Virus record (IMG/VR): IMGVR_UViG_3300031951_001173
Span: 1-24,230 of that record
Source of the DNA: a virus
Length of the DNA: 24,230 bases
Strand: one strand, 5' to 3'
Part shown: piece after piece, positions 12,125 through 20,005 of the stretch
How the letters are laid out: every line of letters starts with the position of its first letter
Position numbering within the stretch: the stretch's first letter is position 1
Made by a program: the position numbers and the translations under genes
Notes under the pieces: model-generated
Told to the model about the DNA's origin: nothing
Database searches by the model: none
The model's input: the letters and a program-made list of their open reading frames with translations, nothing else

Positions 12125-13105
12125 TTAGCTAAGTGCTGTGATGATGATTTGCCCACTGGTCGCCGAGACATCTAAAGCCTTAATAGACACCCTAGTACCG
12201 CTAGGAATATTGAGCTCATAAGGCGCATCGGATCCGCCTGGTCCAATATAAAGCTGATCAGATTCAGCACCAGCACCGCCTGTAGCTAAAATAATGGCAG
12301 AGCCAGATGTATCAGCAATGTAAAGGCGGTTAATAGCCCCTGAAGTACTGGCAGTTACTTGCACATAAGCTGAGGTAGTAACGTTAACGGTACCATAGTC
12401 GTTTCGATACAAAAGTACTGTAGACCTACCACCAGGAGCTGGCAGGGATGCAATGCTTACAGGCTGAGTGACAGCTGAGCCATCGACCTTAAGAGCGTTG
12501 CTAGCTGTTACCGTGGCAGCGTTACCACCCTGGCTAATAGTGGTGAGCCAAGGAGTAGTGTTAGCCGTGTTTCCTGGCTGGACTGTCCAGGTACCACCCT
12601 GGTTAGCGGTGACGGTGCCCGATACGGGTTGGGTTACACCCGAACCGTCCACTTGCAGGGCAGTCATCCCAACTGCACCTTGAACAGTCAAAACATCAGC
12701 TGATGGCGTTCCAGAGGTACCTAGCGCTGGCTGTTTCGCTGCGGTAGCCGCTCCGGTAGGCAGGGAGACAGTCCCAGATACGTTATTGATATTCCAAGTG
12801 CCTGACTGTGTGGCGTCCACTGACCAAGTGCCTGACTGTGTGGCGTCCACTGACCAAGTGCCAGATTGAACGGCACTAACAACATCAGAGCTAGTAAGTG
12901 CACGAATAGCTCTTGGATCGACCTGGACCCCTGCTACATTGATGCCAACGTCTAGCGCTCGCTGACTACCATTAACCTGGCTAGTAATCGGATTAGCAGA
13001 GCCATCATGTAAATTAACATCAGGGCTAACCGTAATAGACCCGGCAATCGTAACGCTATCTGTAGCACTATTAAGAGCCCTTTGAGGATAACGAATATCA
13101 GTCAT
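12125..13105 (-). CDS. Repeat-containing virion/tail protein (QSGTW repeats)
   Basis: A 326-aa protein. Residues about 78-200 hold short repeats built on SGTW (QSGTWSVDAT twice, QSGTWNINNV, then SGTVTANQGGTWTVQPGN), a pattern common in phage structural proteins and likely to form a beta-helix or fibrous shaft. DGSxVTQPVS occurs twice (about 152 and 209). The C-terminal 110 aa (VLLYRNDYGTVNVTTSAYVQ, RLYIADTSG, ELNIPSGTRVSIKAL) is a globular beta domain. The start overlaps the stop of the 111-aa gene (ATGA), so the two products are probably made together. It probably links the tail tip to the fibres. Confidence 0.75.
   Translation of the reverse strand: MTDIRYPQRALNSATDSVTIAGSITVSPDVNLHDGSANPITSQVNGSQRALDVGINVAGVQVDPRAIRALTSSDVVSAVQSGTWSVDATQSGTWSVDATQSGTWNINNVSGTVSLPTGAATAAKQPALGTSGTPSADVLTVQGAVGMTALQVDGSGVTQPVSGTVTANQGGTWTVQPGNTANTTPWLTTISQGGNAATVTASNALKVDGSAVTQPVSIASLPAPGGRSTVLLYRNDYGTVNVTTSAYVQVTASTSGAINRLYIADTSGSAIILATGGAGAESDQLYIGPGGSDAPYELNIPSGTRVSIKALDVSATSGQIIITALS
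12794..12869. repeat. 30-bp perfect tandem repeat within the SGTW protein gene
   Basis: The 30-bp unit starting CCAAGTGCCTGACTGTG is identical at 12794-12823 and 12824-12853, followed by a diverged third partial copy. It encodes a 10-residue repeat (VDATQSGTWS), so copy number can vary without breaking the frame. Confidence 0.85.
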
Positions 13106-13437
13106 AGCATTTTCCCCGCAATCGTCACGGTGAGAGAGCCAGAACCGGACGTTGCGGTATATTTGGCTCTAATGTATGGATCAGAAAGCTGGTTGAGCTC
13201 AATCCTATGTCCACCTGCAGAGCCTGAGGCAATAGGAGCTGGCACAAGAGTTAGGGGAAACCAAGCTTGCTGATCAGGGGATACCTCAACAGCAAAGGTC
13301 CCGGTTGGTGTGCCTGTAAAAGCCAGGTACATAACGATATTGTCTAACCAGCGGATATCAGTGACCGCGCTAGTTAGGTTGCCGGACATGTCGCCTGCTG
13401 ACAGACTAACGTATGTGGCAAGGTTGTTCTTACGCAT
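13102..13437 (-). CDS. Small beta-sandwich tail/virion protein
   Basis: A 111-aa protein reading like one compact domain: IRWLDNIVMYLAFTGTPTGT (28-47), FAVEVSPDQQAWFPL, then PYIRAKYTATSGSGSLTVTI near the C-terminus. This layout is common in phage tail-associated proteins and is shared with the C-terminal part of the broken gene at 7008-7378. It overlaps the SGTW-repeat gene by 4 nt (ATGA). No enzyme motif or signal peptide. It may be a connector or decoration domain; that role is inferred from position. Confidence 0.75.
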   Translation of the reverse strand: MRKNNLATYVSLSAGDMSGNLTSAVTDIRWLDNIVMYLAFTGTPTGTFAVEVSPDQQAWFPLTLVPAPIASGSAGGHRIELNQLSDPYIRAKYTATSGSGSLTVTIAGKML

Positions 13438-13469
13438 ACGCTCTCCTCATGGGTTAAAGGGTTATAGCC

Positions 13470-16259
13470 CTAAGTGCGGTTTGCTACTTTTTCTAAATTT
13501 GTGGCGCTTCGTTCCGATAATGATACCTCACGTAACCCGGCTTGACTAGGGCGTGACTGTCTTGCCGCTTCCTTCTTTTGCTCCTCAGCATATAGCGCTT
13601 GAAGTACCTGCTGATTTCTTTGCAAAATGCCTGGCTTCATAGTGCTATCTAAAGGCATTTCTAAAAAGCGAGATAGCACCACTCGACGTTGATAAGGTAC
13701 CTTCAATTTATCATCAGCAAGTTTGTTTGTTAGCTGTTCTAAGATTTGTGTTTTAAGTGAAGCGTAAAAAGATGGATACACTTCGCGCAAAGTCTCAATA
13801 GATTCTTTAGGTATGTAATTAGCTTCTAGCTGATCAAGGACAATTGTTGGATTTTCGACAACAGCCACGTATCGGCCAAAGGTGACAATTTCCGCCTGGC
13901 TCGGTTGATAAGGGGTATCGAGTAGGTTCTGATCAATAGGCTTTGGCATTTTCTGGAGGAGAAAAGAAGTTCCCCGGACCAGTGCCATCTGTATGCCTTG
14001 CGTAATTTTCGGAGCCGCCTCAAAGGTTTCATTTGTAGCGCTCTCCAAACTATCAAGCATAAAATCTGGTACATCAGTCAGATTTTTAAGCTTGTCCACA
14101 TACTCTTTGTATTTTGTAGCCCGCTCGCTTGGACTAAGCCCTTCCCACAAGACACCAATCCCTTTGGTGGGCGGTTTGATCTTTTCAAAGATCACCTTAG
14201 TCTTTTGCATGGCCTTATCAGTAGCTTTAGCCATTTTCTCAATTTTGCTTAGACCACGCACTAAGGCATCAGGGTTGGTAAAGGCTGTCCCAATCTGTGC
14301 AGCCATTCCACCTAAGCCACCAGACTTGGCAGCGTCCATTAAGTCGCGGAAAAAGCCATAACCACCGAAGGCATCGGCCACGTATTGCTTAGCTTTCACT
14401 GCCTCATCTGCAAGCTTGCCAGTAAAATCTTTAATAGCTCCAACATCAATTTTAGAATCGGGAGCGTTCTTGATGGAGTTTTCTGCCTCCTCCAAGTATT
14501 CGCGAAAGGCCTTAAGATAGTTTGACGTTGCACGTCCAGGAACCCGGCTTCTAGTGTCGTTAATCTGGTTAAACATCATGTTGATCTTGCGATCATTAAT
14601 CTCGTAAACCGGACGAGCCTCGCCGACGAGCTCCTTTTTCATCACAGTCTTTTCGAGCGCTTCAGTCCACCGTTTGAGAGCGCTAAATTTCTCGTTATAC
14701 GCAGCTTGCCTAGCACCTGCTTGACCCCAAACATTTTGATCCATCAAGCCCTCGCGAATCTGTGCTCGCAATGGCTGAATGAATTCAAAAATACTTTTCT
14801 TTTCTTCACGGGATAAATTGATCTTATTAAACATCTCCATGTCTTCTAATAGCTGTCTATTAGTGACTAGTTCTTTATAAACGGAGTAACTATCTGTGTA
14901 TCCATTGACTATATTCTTTTCTAACCTTTCAACCATCTGCTCTAGCTCTCTGGTAATACCAGGCTTATAGAGCAATGGTTCTTTTGCCATGGCATTTTTC
15001 GCATTTTCCATAGCATTGAACACGTCCATCAATTGCATAGATGGTTTTTCTAGGGATACATCGACTAGCAAGCCTTCCATCTCTTGAGGACGTGCATACT
15101 TAGACACCGAGGACATCAGCTTGTTGCTGGTATTGTAAATAGCCTGCAGGTTTTCGCCGAAGGTTTTGACTTTAGCGTCCCTCTCAGCTGTAGTTAAGAC
15201 AATCCGCTTTGGATCCATCTCACCTGCAAACTTTTCAAGGATTTCCTCCTCAGGGACACCCGAAGTTACACTGGACGCTTTCGCTAATTTTTTGGTTAAA
15301 ATCCCTGGCTCAAACACTGGCTGGCCAGCTGCCTGAGCTTGTTCTTCAGCAATCTCTTTAGATAAAATCCCACTTACTTCATCTGATAAATCATCACCTA
15401 GATCCGCGACATTAAAGCCAGGGATGCCAGCTTGCTCGCCTACAGCTTCGGGAGATATGACCGTTTTGCCGATCAATTTCTCATAAGCTGACTGATAAAC
15501 CTTTTTAGACTTTTCTAAAGTCTTTTTAAGAGCGATGGAACCTACATTAAAACTAGCTCCTAACGCTCCACCTAAGATGGCAGACTGACCAAGATGGGCG
15601 ACTACCTTCTCAGCTGTAAGATCTGGATCACCTAAAGCTGCTTCGCTAACAGTCTGGCCTAGGCCAAAGGCTAAGCCCTCTACAGCACCTCCTAAGGCTT
15701 TACCACCGGTTTCCACCGCCGTCTTGGCGATAGCCGAAGCCATGGCGCTTTTTGGTAGCATGGCAGCTGCCTTGCCTACCGCTGCAGTTTCCAAAGCTCT
15801 GGCACCACGAACAGCGGCACCTGCTGGGGTGAAGGAAAAGGGTGCGGTTGCTAAAGCTCCACCAATTTCACCAGCTATGGACGTACCAGGGAAGTACTCT
15901 TTAAGAGCGGATAGGTGCTCTGGACTAGTAATGCCTGTCTTGACTGCAAGGTAATCGGAGGCACCAAAGGACGCGCCACGAGCTGCACCTGCTAAAGCTG
16001 CCTGTAATTGTTGCTCGTCACTGTTATATTTATAGTCTCTACCTGCTTTTCTAATCTCATCAGGTTGCGGAATTCGGTACCCATATTTTTGAATACTATC
16101 TTTAATTCCTGATGCTGGTAGGAATACTAGCTCATTTTCAGGGCTAATTAATACGCCCTGACCTTGTGGTGGAATGTGGGTGCCAGAGGCTAAGCCTTCA
16201 GCTGTAGCTACCGCATCCAAATCCTCTAACTGATTTGTCTTTAAATTAAGTACAGGCAT
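13470..16259 (-). CDS. Large internal virion / DNA-ejection protein candidate
   Basis: A 929-aa protein from the ATG at 16259 (GGAAG upstream, one base after the previous stop); a longer frame to 16343 overlaps the neighbour. Residues about 85-250 are Ala/Gly-rich helices with small-residue zippers (ALAGAARGASFGASDYLAV, SIAGEIGGALATAPF, AILGGALGASFN), a pattern of membrane-inserting ejected proteins. Residues about 250-700 are long charged helices, probably coiled coil, and the C-terminus is helical and basic. Large proteins with 'GxxRGxxFGxSD' and 'GEIGGAL' occur in this slot in many podovirus-like genomes. It probably leaves the capsid with the DNA to form a channel. No lytic transglycosylase motif found. 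Confidence 0.7.
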   Translation of the reverse strand: MPVLNLKTNQLEDLDAVATAEGLASGTHIPPQGQGVLISPENELVFLPASGIKDSIQKYGYRIPQPDEIRKAGRDYKYNSDEQQLQAALAGAARGASFGASDYLAVKTGITSPEHLSALKEYFPGTSIAGEIGGALATAPFSFTPAGAAVRGARALETAAVGKAAAMLPKSAMASAIAKTAVETGGKALGGAVEGLAFGLGQTVSEAALGDPDLTAEKVVAHLGQSAILGGALGASFNVGSIALKKTLEKSKKVYQSAYEKLIGKTVISPEAVGEQAGIPGFNVADLGDDLSDEVSGILSKEIAEEQAQAAGQPVFEPGILTKKLAKASSVTSGVPEEEILEKFAGEMDPKRIVLTTAERDAKVKTFGENLQAIYNTSNKLMSSVSKYARPQEMEGLLVDVSLEKPSMQLMDVFNAMENAKNAMAKEPLLYKPGITRELEQMVERLEKNIVNGYTDSYSVYKELVTNRQLLEDMEMFNKINLSREEKKSIFEFIQPLRAQIREGLMDQNVWGQAGARQAAYNEKFSALKRWTEALEKTVMKKELVGEARPVYEINDRKINMMFNQINDTRSRVPGRATSNYLKAFREYLEEAENSIKNAPDSKIDVGAIKDFTGKLADEAVKAKQYVADAFGGYGFFRDLMDAAKSGGLGGMAAQIGTAFTNPDALVRGLSKIEKMAKATDKAMQKTKVIFEKIKPPTKGIGVLWEGLSPSERATKYKEYVDKLKNLTDVPDFMLDSLESATNETFEAAPKITQGIQMALVRGTSFLLQKMPKPIDQNLLDTPYQPSQAEIVTFGRYVAVVENPTIVLDQLEANYIPKESIETLREVYPSFYASLKTQILEQLTNKLADDKLKVPYQRRVVLSRFLEMPLDSTMKPGILQRNQQVLQALYAEEQKKEAARQSRPSQAGLREVSLSERSATNLEKVANRT

Positions 16260-16260
16260 T

Positions 16261-17922
16261 TTACTTCCTTCCAAAGGCTGAAGTTTGAGCGCCTTGGAAT
16301 GCTGCGCGGTTATAGCCAGTTTTTCCGGCATACGCAGCGTCAATCAACTCATCATTACGCTTAAAGAGCATATCAAGCTTTGCTCTTTCGCCTTTGTCAA
16401 ATAAAGTGCCTACTTTTGGCACCAAAGGCATAACAAGATCCATATCAGCACCAGTAATCTGGCCAAGCTGTTGAATATTCTTTTGCAAAAGAATCAGCTC
16501 AGATTCAAGACCTTTGGCGATATCGTTTTGAGCTGATTTAGGAAGCGTAAAACCCTTATCGATCGCAGATTGAACACGTTTTAGCAAAGGTAAGGTTTGC
16601 TGATATAAGGTGTAAGCTGTTTTGATTTTTGTCGCGTCATCTTTAGTTACTGCAGGAATATATCGTTCTTTAAATTGTGGTCCTGCAGTCGGAGCCATAG
16701 GCACAAGCCTATCTCTCGTATCTTCATCTAACTTCATCAGGTCATTGAAGCTTAGACCTTCTGGTTTATTCATCATCTGGTCTTTAGCAAAGGCTGCAGC
16801 TAGTTGGTTTTTCAGCATCGCTTGCTGAATATCCATTTGCCCGCTAGCGACCTCGGCAGCTGCCAGGGCTTGCTTCGAGCCCATCTTAGCCGCTTGTTGG
16901 TTAATCTGCGCTTGGGTGACGGCCATCATTTGCATTTTTGTTGCTTGAAAAGCTGCATCTAGCCGACCATACTTTTGCAGGTTAATAGCCAGCAAGTTTT
17001 GCTTTTTCCCTAGCTCGGCTTTTTGCGCGTCAATATCCCGGTCAATAGCATTGTTGATCACATCCATAGCAGGGTTAGACTTAGCTTTTGAAAGCCCTTG
17101 GCTGATACCGCCTAAGAGTAAACTGATACCAGCCATGACACGGTTACCCGTTGTCATATTGTTATAGATTCGAGATGGATCGATTTTATTGGTAGCTACA
17201 TCAGCCTGTAGGCGCTTAGTCTCGTTGTCCAAAGCCTCTAGATTTTTCTTCCTAGCTAATTCCATGACAGCTAGATCTTTAGCCTGTTCTTCGTAAAGCC
17301 TAGACTGTTCCATAGCTGCCTCGGCATGAGCCTTAGCTTGTGCTCTAATCCCAGCTTGCATCTTTTCATAACCAGCTTGGATATCGGCAGGCATAGCAAA
17401 AGATGCAGGTTGTCCACCGGCCATCATGTCTTGCATCATTTTCAAGTAGGCAGGTTGTTCTTGAGCACCTGCATCTGGTGTGCCTATTGGTTGCCCAATC
17501 GGTCTATCAGTTACAGCGGGAGCCATAGGAGAAACAGGTTGAGGTACAGATGAACGAGGAATAATGTCAGTTAAAGCCCTTGGCATATCGCTAGGAGCTG
17601 CCATACTACTGCGCTCGGCTTGAGCGGCTGCCATATTATACAGCTGCATAGTAGCTGGATCCGAGAAGTCTTTAGGTGCGGTTAGAACGCCACCGCCTGG
17701 CGCGGCAACATTAAAACTTTCCTCATCCTGGCTGATTAGCTCTGGAGCAACCACCCCACCATCTGCATAACCTACACGGCCACCCTCAGCATAAGCCCGA
17801 GGCAACATCCTTAGCTTTTCCATAAAGCCATCATCTAGATCATACTTGGCAATGGAAAACTCTTGATCACCGTTGTTGAGAGTAAACTTGTTATCATCTT
17901 CTGCTACAAAGTTGTATGGCAT
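16261..17922 (-). CDS. Internal virion protein candidate, coiled-coil
   Basis: A 553-aa protein from the ATG at 17922 (AAGGAAA upstream); the frame extends to 17958 but would overlap the neighbour. Near residues 45-60 lies YAEGGRVGYADGG, a Gly-rich motif repeated in many ejection and pilot proteins. A Pro-rich disordered stretch (about 110-160) is followed by long Ala/Gln/Lys helices. The segment NRVMAGISLLLGGISQGLSK, then NPAMDVINNAIDRDIDAQK (about 265-305), is a short hydrophobic helix followed by the 'N-a-i-d-x-I-d-x-D-I-x-a-Q' pattern of this protein class. The C-terminal 150 aa are helical (ITGADMDLVMPLVPKVGTLF). Probably ejected with its two neighbours. Function inferred from class and context. 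Confidence 0.7.
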   Translation of the reverse strand: MPYNFVAEDDNKFTLNNGDQEFSIAKYDLDDGFMEKLRMLPRAYAEGGRVGYADGGVVAPELISQDEESFNVAAPGGGVLTAPKDFSDPATMQLYNMAAAQAERSSMAAPSDMPRALTDIIPRSSVPQPVSPMAPAVTDRPIGQPIGTPDAGAQEQPAYLKMMQDMMAGGQPASFAMPADIQAGYEKMQAGIRAQAKAHAEAAMEQSRLYEEQAKDLAVMELARKKNLEALDNETKRLQADVATNKIDPSRIYNNMTTGNRVMAGISLLLGGISQGLSKAKSNPAMDVINNAIDRDIDAQKAELGKKQNLLAINLQKYGRLDAAFQATKMQMMAVTQAQINQQAAKMGSKQALAAAEVASGQMDIQQAMLKNQLAAAFAKDQMMNKPEGLSFNDLMKLDEDTRDRLVPMAPTAGPQFKERYIPAVTKDDATKIKTAYTLYQQTLPLLKRVQSAIDKGFTLPKSAQNDIAKGLESELILLQKNIQQLGQITGADMDLVMPLVPKVGTLFDKGERAKLDMLFKRNDELIDAAYAGKTGYNRAAFQGAQTSAFGRK

Positions 17923-17938
17923 GATTATTTTCCTTTTA

Positions 17939-20002
17939 TTATTTTTTTCTTCTTTCAATAATAGATTCGTAATCTTCTAAATTCATTAAATCTTGAAAAC
18001 TCTGTTTATACATTTTCCTTTGTAATTCTTGAGCAGAGTGTTCAGGATTATAATAATGAGTGTAAATACCTTTGGTATCAAAAAGTTTGCCTAGTTCTTC
18101 GTCAACCGCATAAAAATTTGATATATCTGGCCTATATTCGGTTTCTCTATAATCAGGAAATCCTCTACGAATTGTGTCTATATGTTGCTCTTGTTCAAAT
18201 TTATTTCTTAATTCAGGTTGATGCTCTTTCATTAAAAGCCAAAAATCACTTACTTTAGATGGCACTTCGCCTTTTCTAAATTTATATTCATATAAGCTTG
18301 GCATTTCTTCAAAATCTTCTACACCGCCTACTTTTTGAGCCATCTCATTTTTTAATTTGTAATACTTAGCTTTACTTAATTTTTCTTCAATAAAAGCTTT
18401 TGCAGCAATTTTTTCATCATAATTTAAAGTTATTTTTCTTTCTTTAAGGGCTTTTTCTAAATCATTAAACAATTTGTTTTCTTGTTTTAAAGATTCTTCA
18501 TCAAACTTTACTTTTTTCAAAGTTTCAAATTCTGGCATTTTTGTTTCTTTTTGTGCCAAAGATTCGCTAACACCACGGGTAGTCTTTCCTAATCCTGGTA
18601 GTTTTAAAACTGTCTGCATCTCAGCCATGGAGCTAGGTAGCAGAGCCTCAGCTAGTGTGCTAGGCACCGTGGCGATACCAGCGCCGAGGTTTGGGTATCC
18701 TCGTCTAGCTAATGGCTCAACTACGTTTTCCGTGAGCATGGTGTCTAAGCCCTGCTTAAACCTTTCTACCCCTGGGACTGGTGCCTCATAGCTTTTTTGC
18801 AGCTGTGCAGCACGAGACCTGTCTAATAGCTTTTGATCATAATCAGGCTCAACTACGCCTCCCTCAGCGTAGCTTTTTTTTTGACGGGCTTTGAGCACCT
18901 TTCCATAGCTAGGCTCCTCGTCCCAATCGTCTAGGGCATCGATAAAAGCTTTAGCTTTCTCTGGGCTCGTGGCCGCCGATCGCGGGATGATAATTTCGCC
19001 CGGACTAGCGTTGATTGGCACCACGTCATTCTTGGGACTATCACCGGGGACGAGTGCTTGGCCATCAATCCGCCCACCGGAATACTTGAAAGCACTTTTA
19101 GCACCGGCTTGGGCAAAAGCCCCTGTGATTCCGCCAAGAATATCCGCCGCCATCTGCCTATCGCCCATTTTAGCGGCTTGATTAGCAGCTGCGACCTTAG
19201 CCCGAATCTCGTTTTCGCTAATCCCGGTTTTCGCCTGCAATTCTTTAATACCAGTGTCAGAAGCCGCTAGGGTACTAAGACGCTTTAGAGCTGCATCAGA
19301 GGTTGCGGTTGCTTGGGCAATATCTTGGGTACGCATTTGGCCATACATCTCACCCGCCTTCGAGCCAAGTTGAGCCGCGCCGCTCGTCAACTGGCCTAAT
19401 AGCTGTTGTGCGCCTAGCTGTTGCTGTAGGCCAAGGATGCCAGCTTGCTGGGCAGTCTGCCCGCCTAGCTGGGCGGTTTGCTGGGCAGCATACCTTGCAG
19501 CTAGAGCCGGGCTAAGACCACGCTGGCTAGCTAGCTGAGACCGCACCCCAGCGATATTTTGGCCAAGACCTTGCTCAAGAATTTTCTGCGCGAGGCTTCC
19601 ACCCGGTCCAAAATCACCGCCTTGTTGACGTTGCAGGGTACCGATCAAACCAGTCAAACCAGCCGCACCTGTTCCATACAGACCTTGTAACGCTTGAGCA
19701 AACTGACCTTGTTGGCCAGCGGTAGTCTGGGCTCTAGCAAAATCCGGAGCTGTGTTTTGAGATAGCGCAGCTTTTAATTGTTGCTCGTAAGGATTTTCTA
19801 CGTTTACAGGCTTATAAAAATCCTCAAATTTGATAAGAGGATTTTCGCCAAAAATCTGCTTTCCACTAGGGAGATTTGCACTGGGATCTCCAGCTCTACC
19901 AAAAGACTCCTGCATTTGTTGCTCTTGTTGTTGTTGCTCTTTTGGTTTTCCCATCCATGTATCAGTTAATTTTTTAAACGGATTTGGTAAAACTAAGGCC
20001 AT
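17939..20002 (-). CDS. Internal virion protein candidate with AT-rich C-terminal extension
   Basis: A 687-aa protein in three parts. (1) About 1-300: Ala/Gln-rich helices with low complexity (KEQQQQEQQMQ near 20, GQTAQQAGILGLQQQLGAQQ near 180). (2) About 305-400: YSGGRIDGQALVPGDSPKND, then PGEIIIPRS, the 'GDSxxNDxVPxxxSPGEIIIPRS' signature of many phage ejection/tail proteins, and YAEGGVVEPDYD. (3) About 486-687: a Lys/Glu/Tyr-rich helical module (KMPEFETLKKVKFDEESL, ending IIERRKK) whose DNA (17939-18550) is clearly AT-richer than its neighbours. The start follows TGA-TTT-ATG with GGGGTGA upstream. It probably travels into the host with DNA. The third part has no family I recognise. Confidence 0.7.
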   Translation of the reverse strand: MALVLPNPFKKLTDTWMGKPKEQQQQEQQMQESFGRAGDPSANLPSGKQIFGENPLIKFEDFYKPVNVENPYEQQLKAALSQNTAPDFARAQTTAGQQGQFAQALQGLYGTGAAGLTGLIGTLQRQQGGDFGPGGSLAQKILEQGLGQNIAGVRSQLASQRGLSPALAARYAAQQTAQLGGQTAQQAGILGLQQQLGAQQLLGQLTSGAAQLGSKAGEMYGQMRTQDIAQATATSDAALKRLSTLAASDTGIKELQAKTGISENEIRAKVAAANQAAKMGDRQMAADILGGITGAFAQAGAKSAFKYSGGRIDGQALVPGDSPKNDVVPINASPGEIIIPRSAATSPEKAKAFIDALDDWDEEPSYGKVLKARQKKSYAEGGVVEPDYDQKLLDRSRAAQLQKSYEAPVPGVERFKQGLDTMLTENVVEPLARRGYPNLGAGIATVPSTLAEALLPSSMAEMQTVLKLPGLGKTTRGVSESLAQKETKMPEFETLKKVKFDEESLKQENKLFNDLEKALKERKITLNYDEKIAAKAFIEEKLSKAKYYKLKNEMAQKVGGVEDFEEMPSLYEYKFRKGEVPSKVSDFWLLMKEHQPELRNKFEQEQHIDTIRRGFPDYRETEYRPDISNFYAVDEELGKLFDTKGIYTHYYNPEHSAQELQRKMYKQSFQDLMNLEDYESIIERRKK

Positions 20003-20005
20003 AAA

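Noticed and set aside
12794-12869. CRISPR-like 30-bp repeat
   Set aside because: The copies are adjacent without spacers and encode an in-frame 10-residue protein repeat.
13993-14361. Rightward frames inside the large ejection protein gene
   Set aside because: They are antisense to a continuous 929-aa frame; hydrophobic composition arises from the complement of charged helices.
16260-16343. Longer start of the large ejection protein at 16343
   Set aside because: It overlaps the end of the upstream gene by 83 bp; the ATG at 16259 follows that stop directly and has GGAAG before it.
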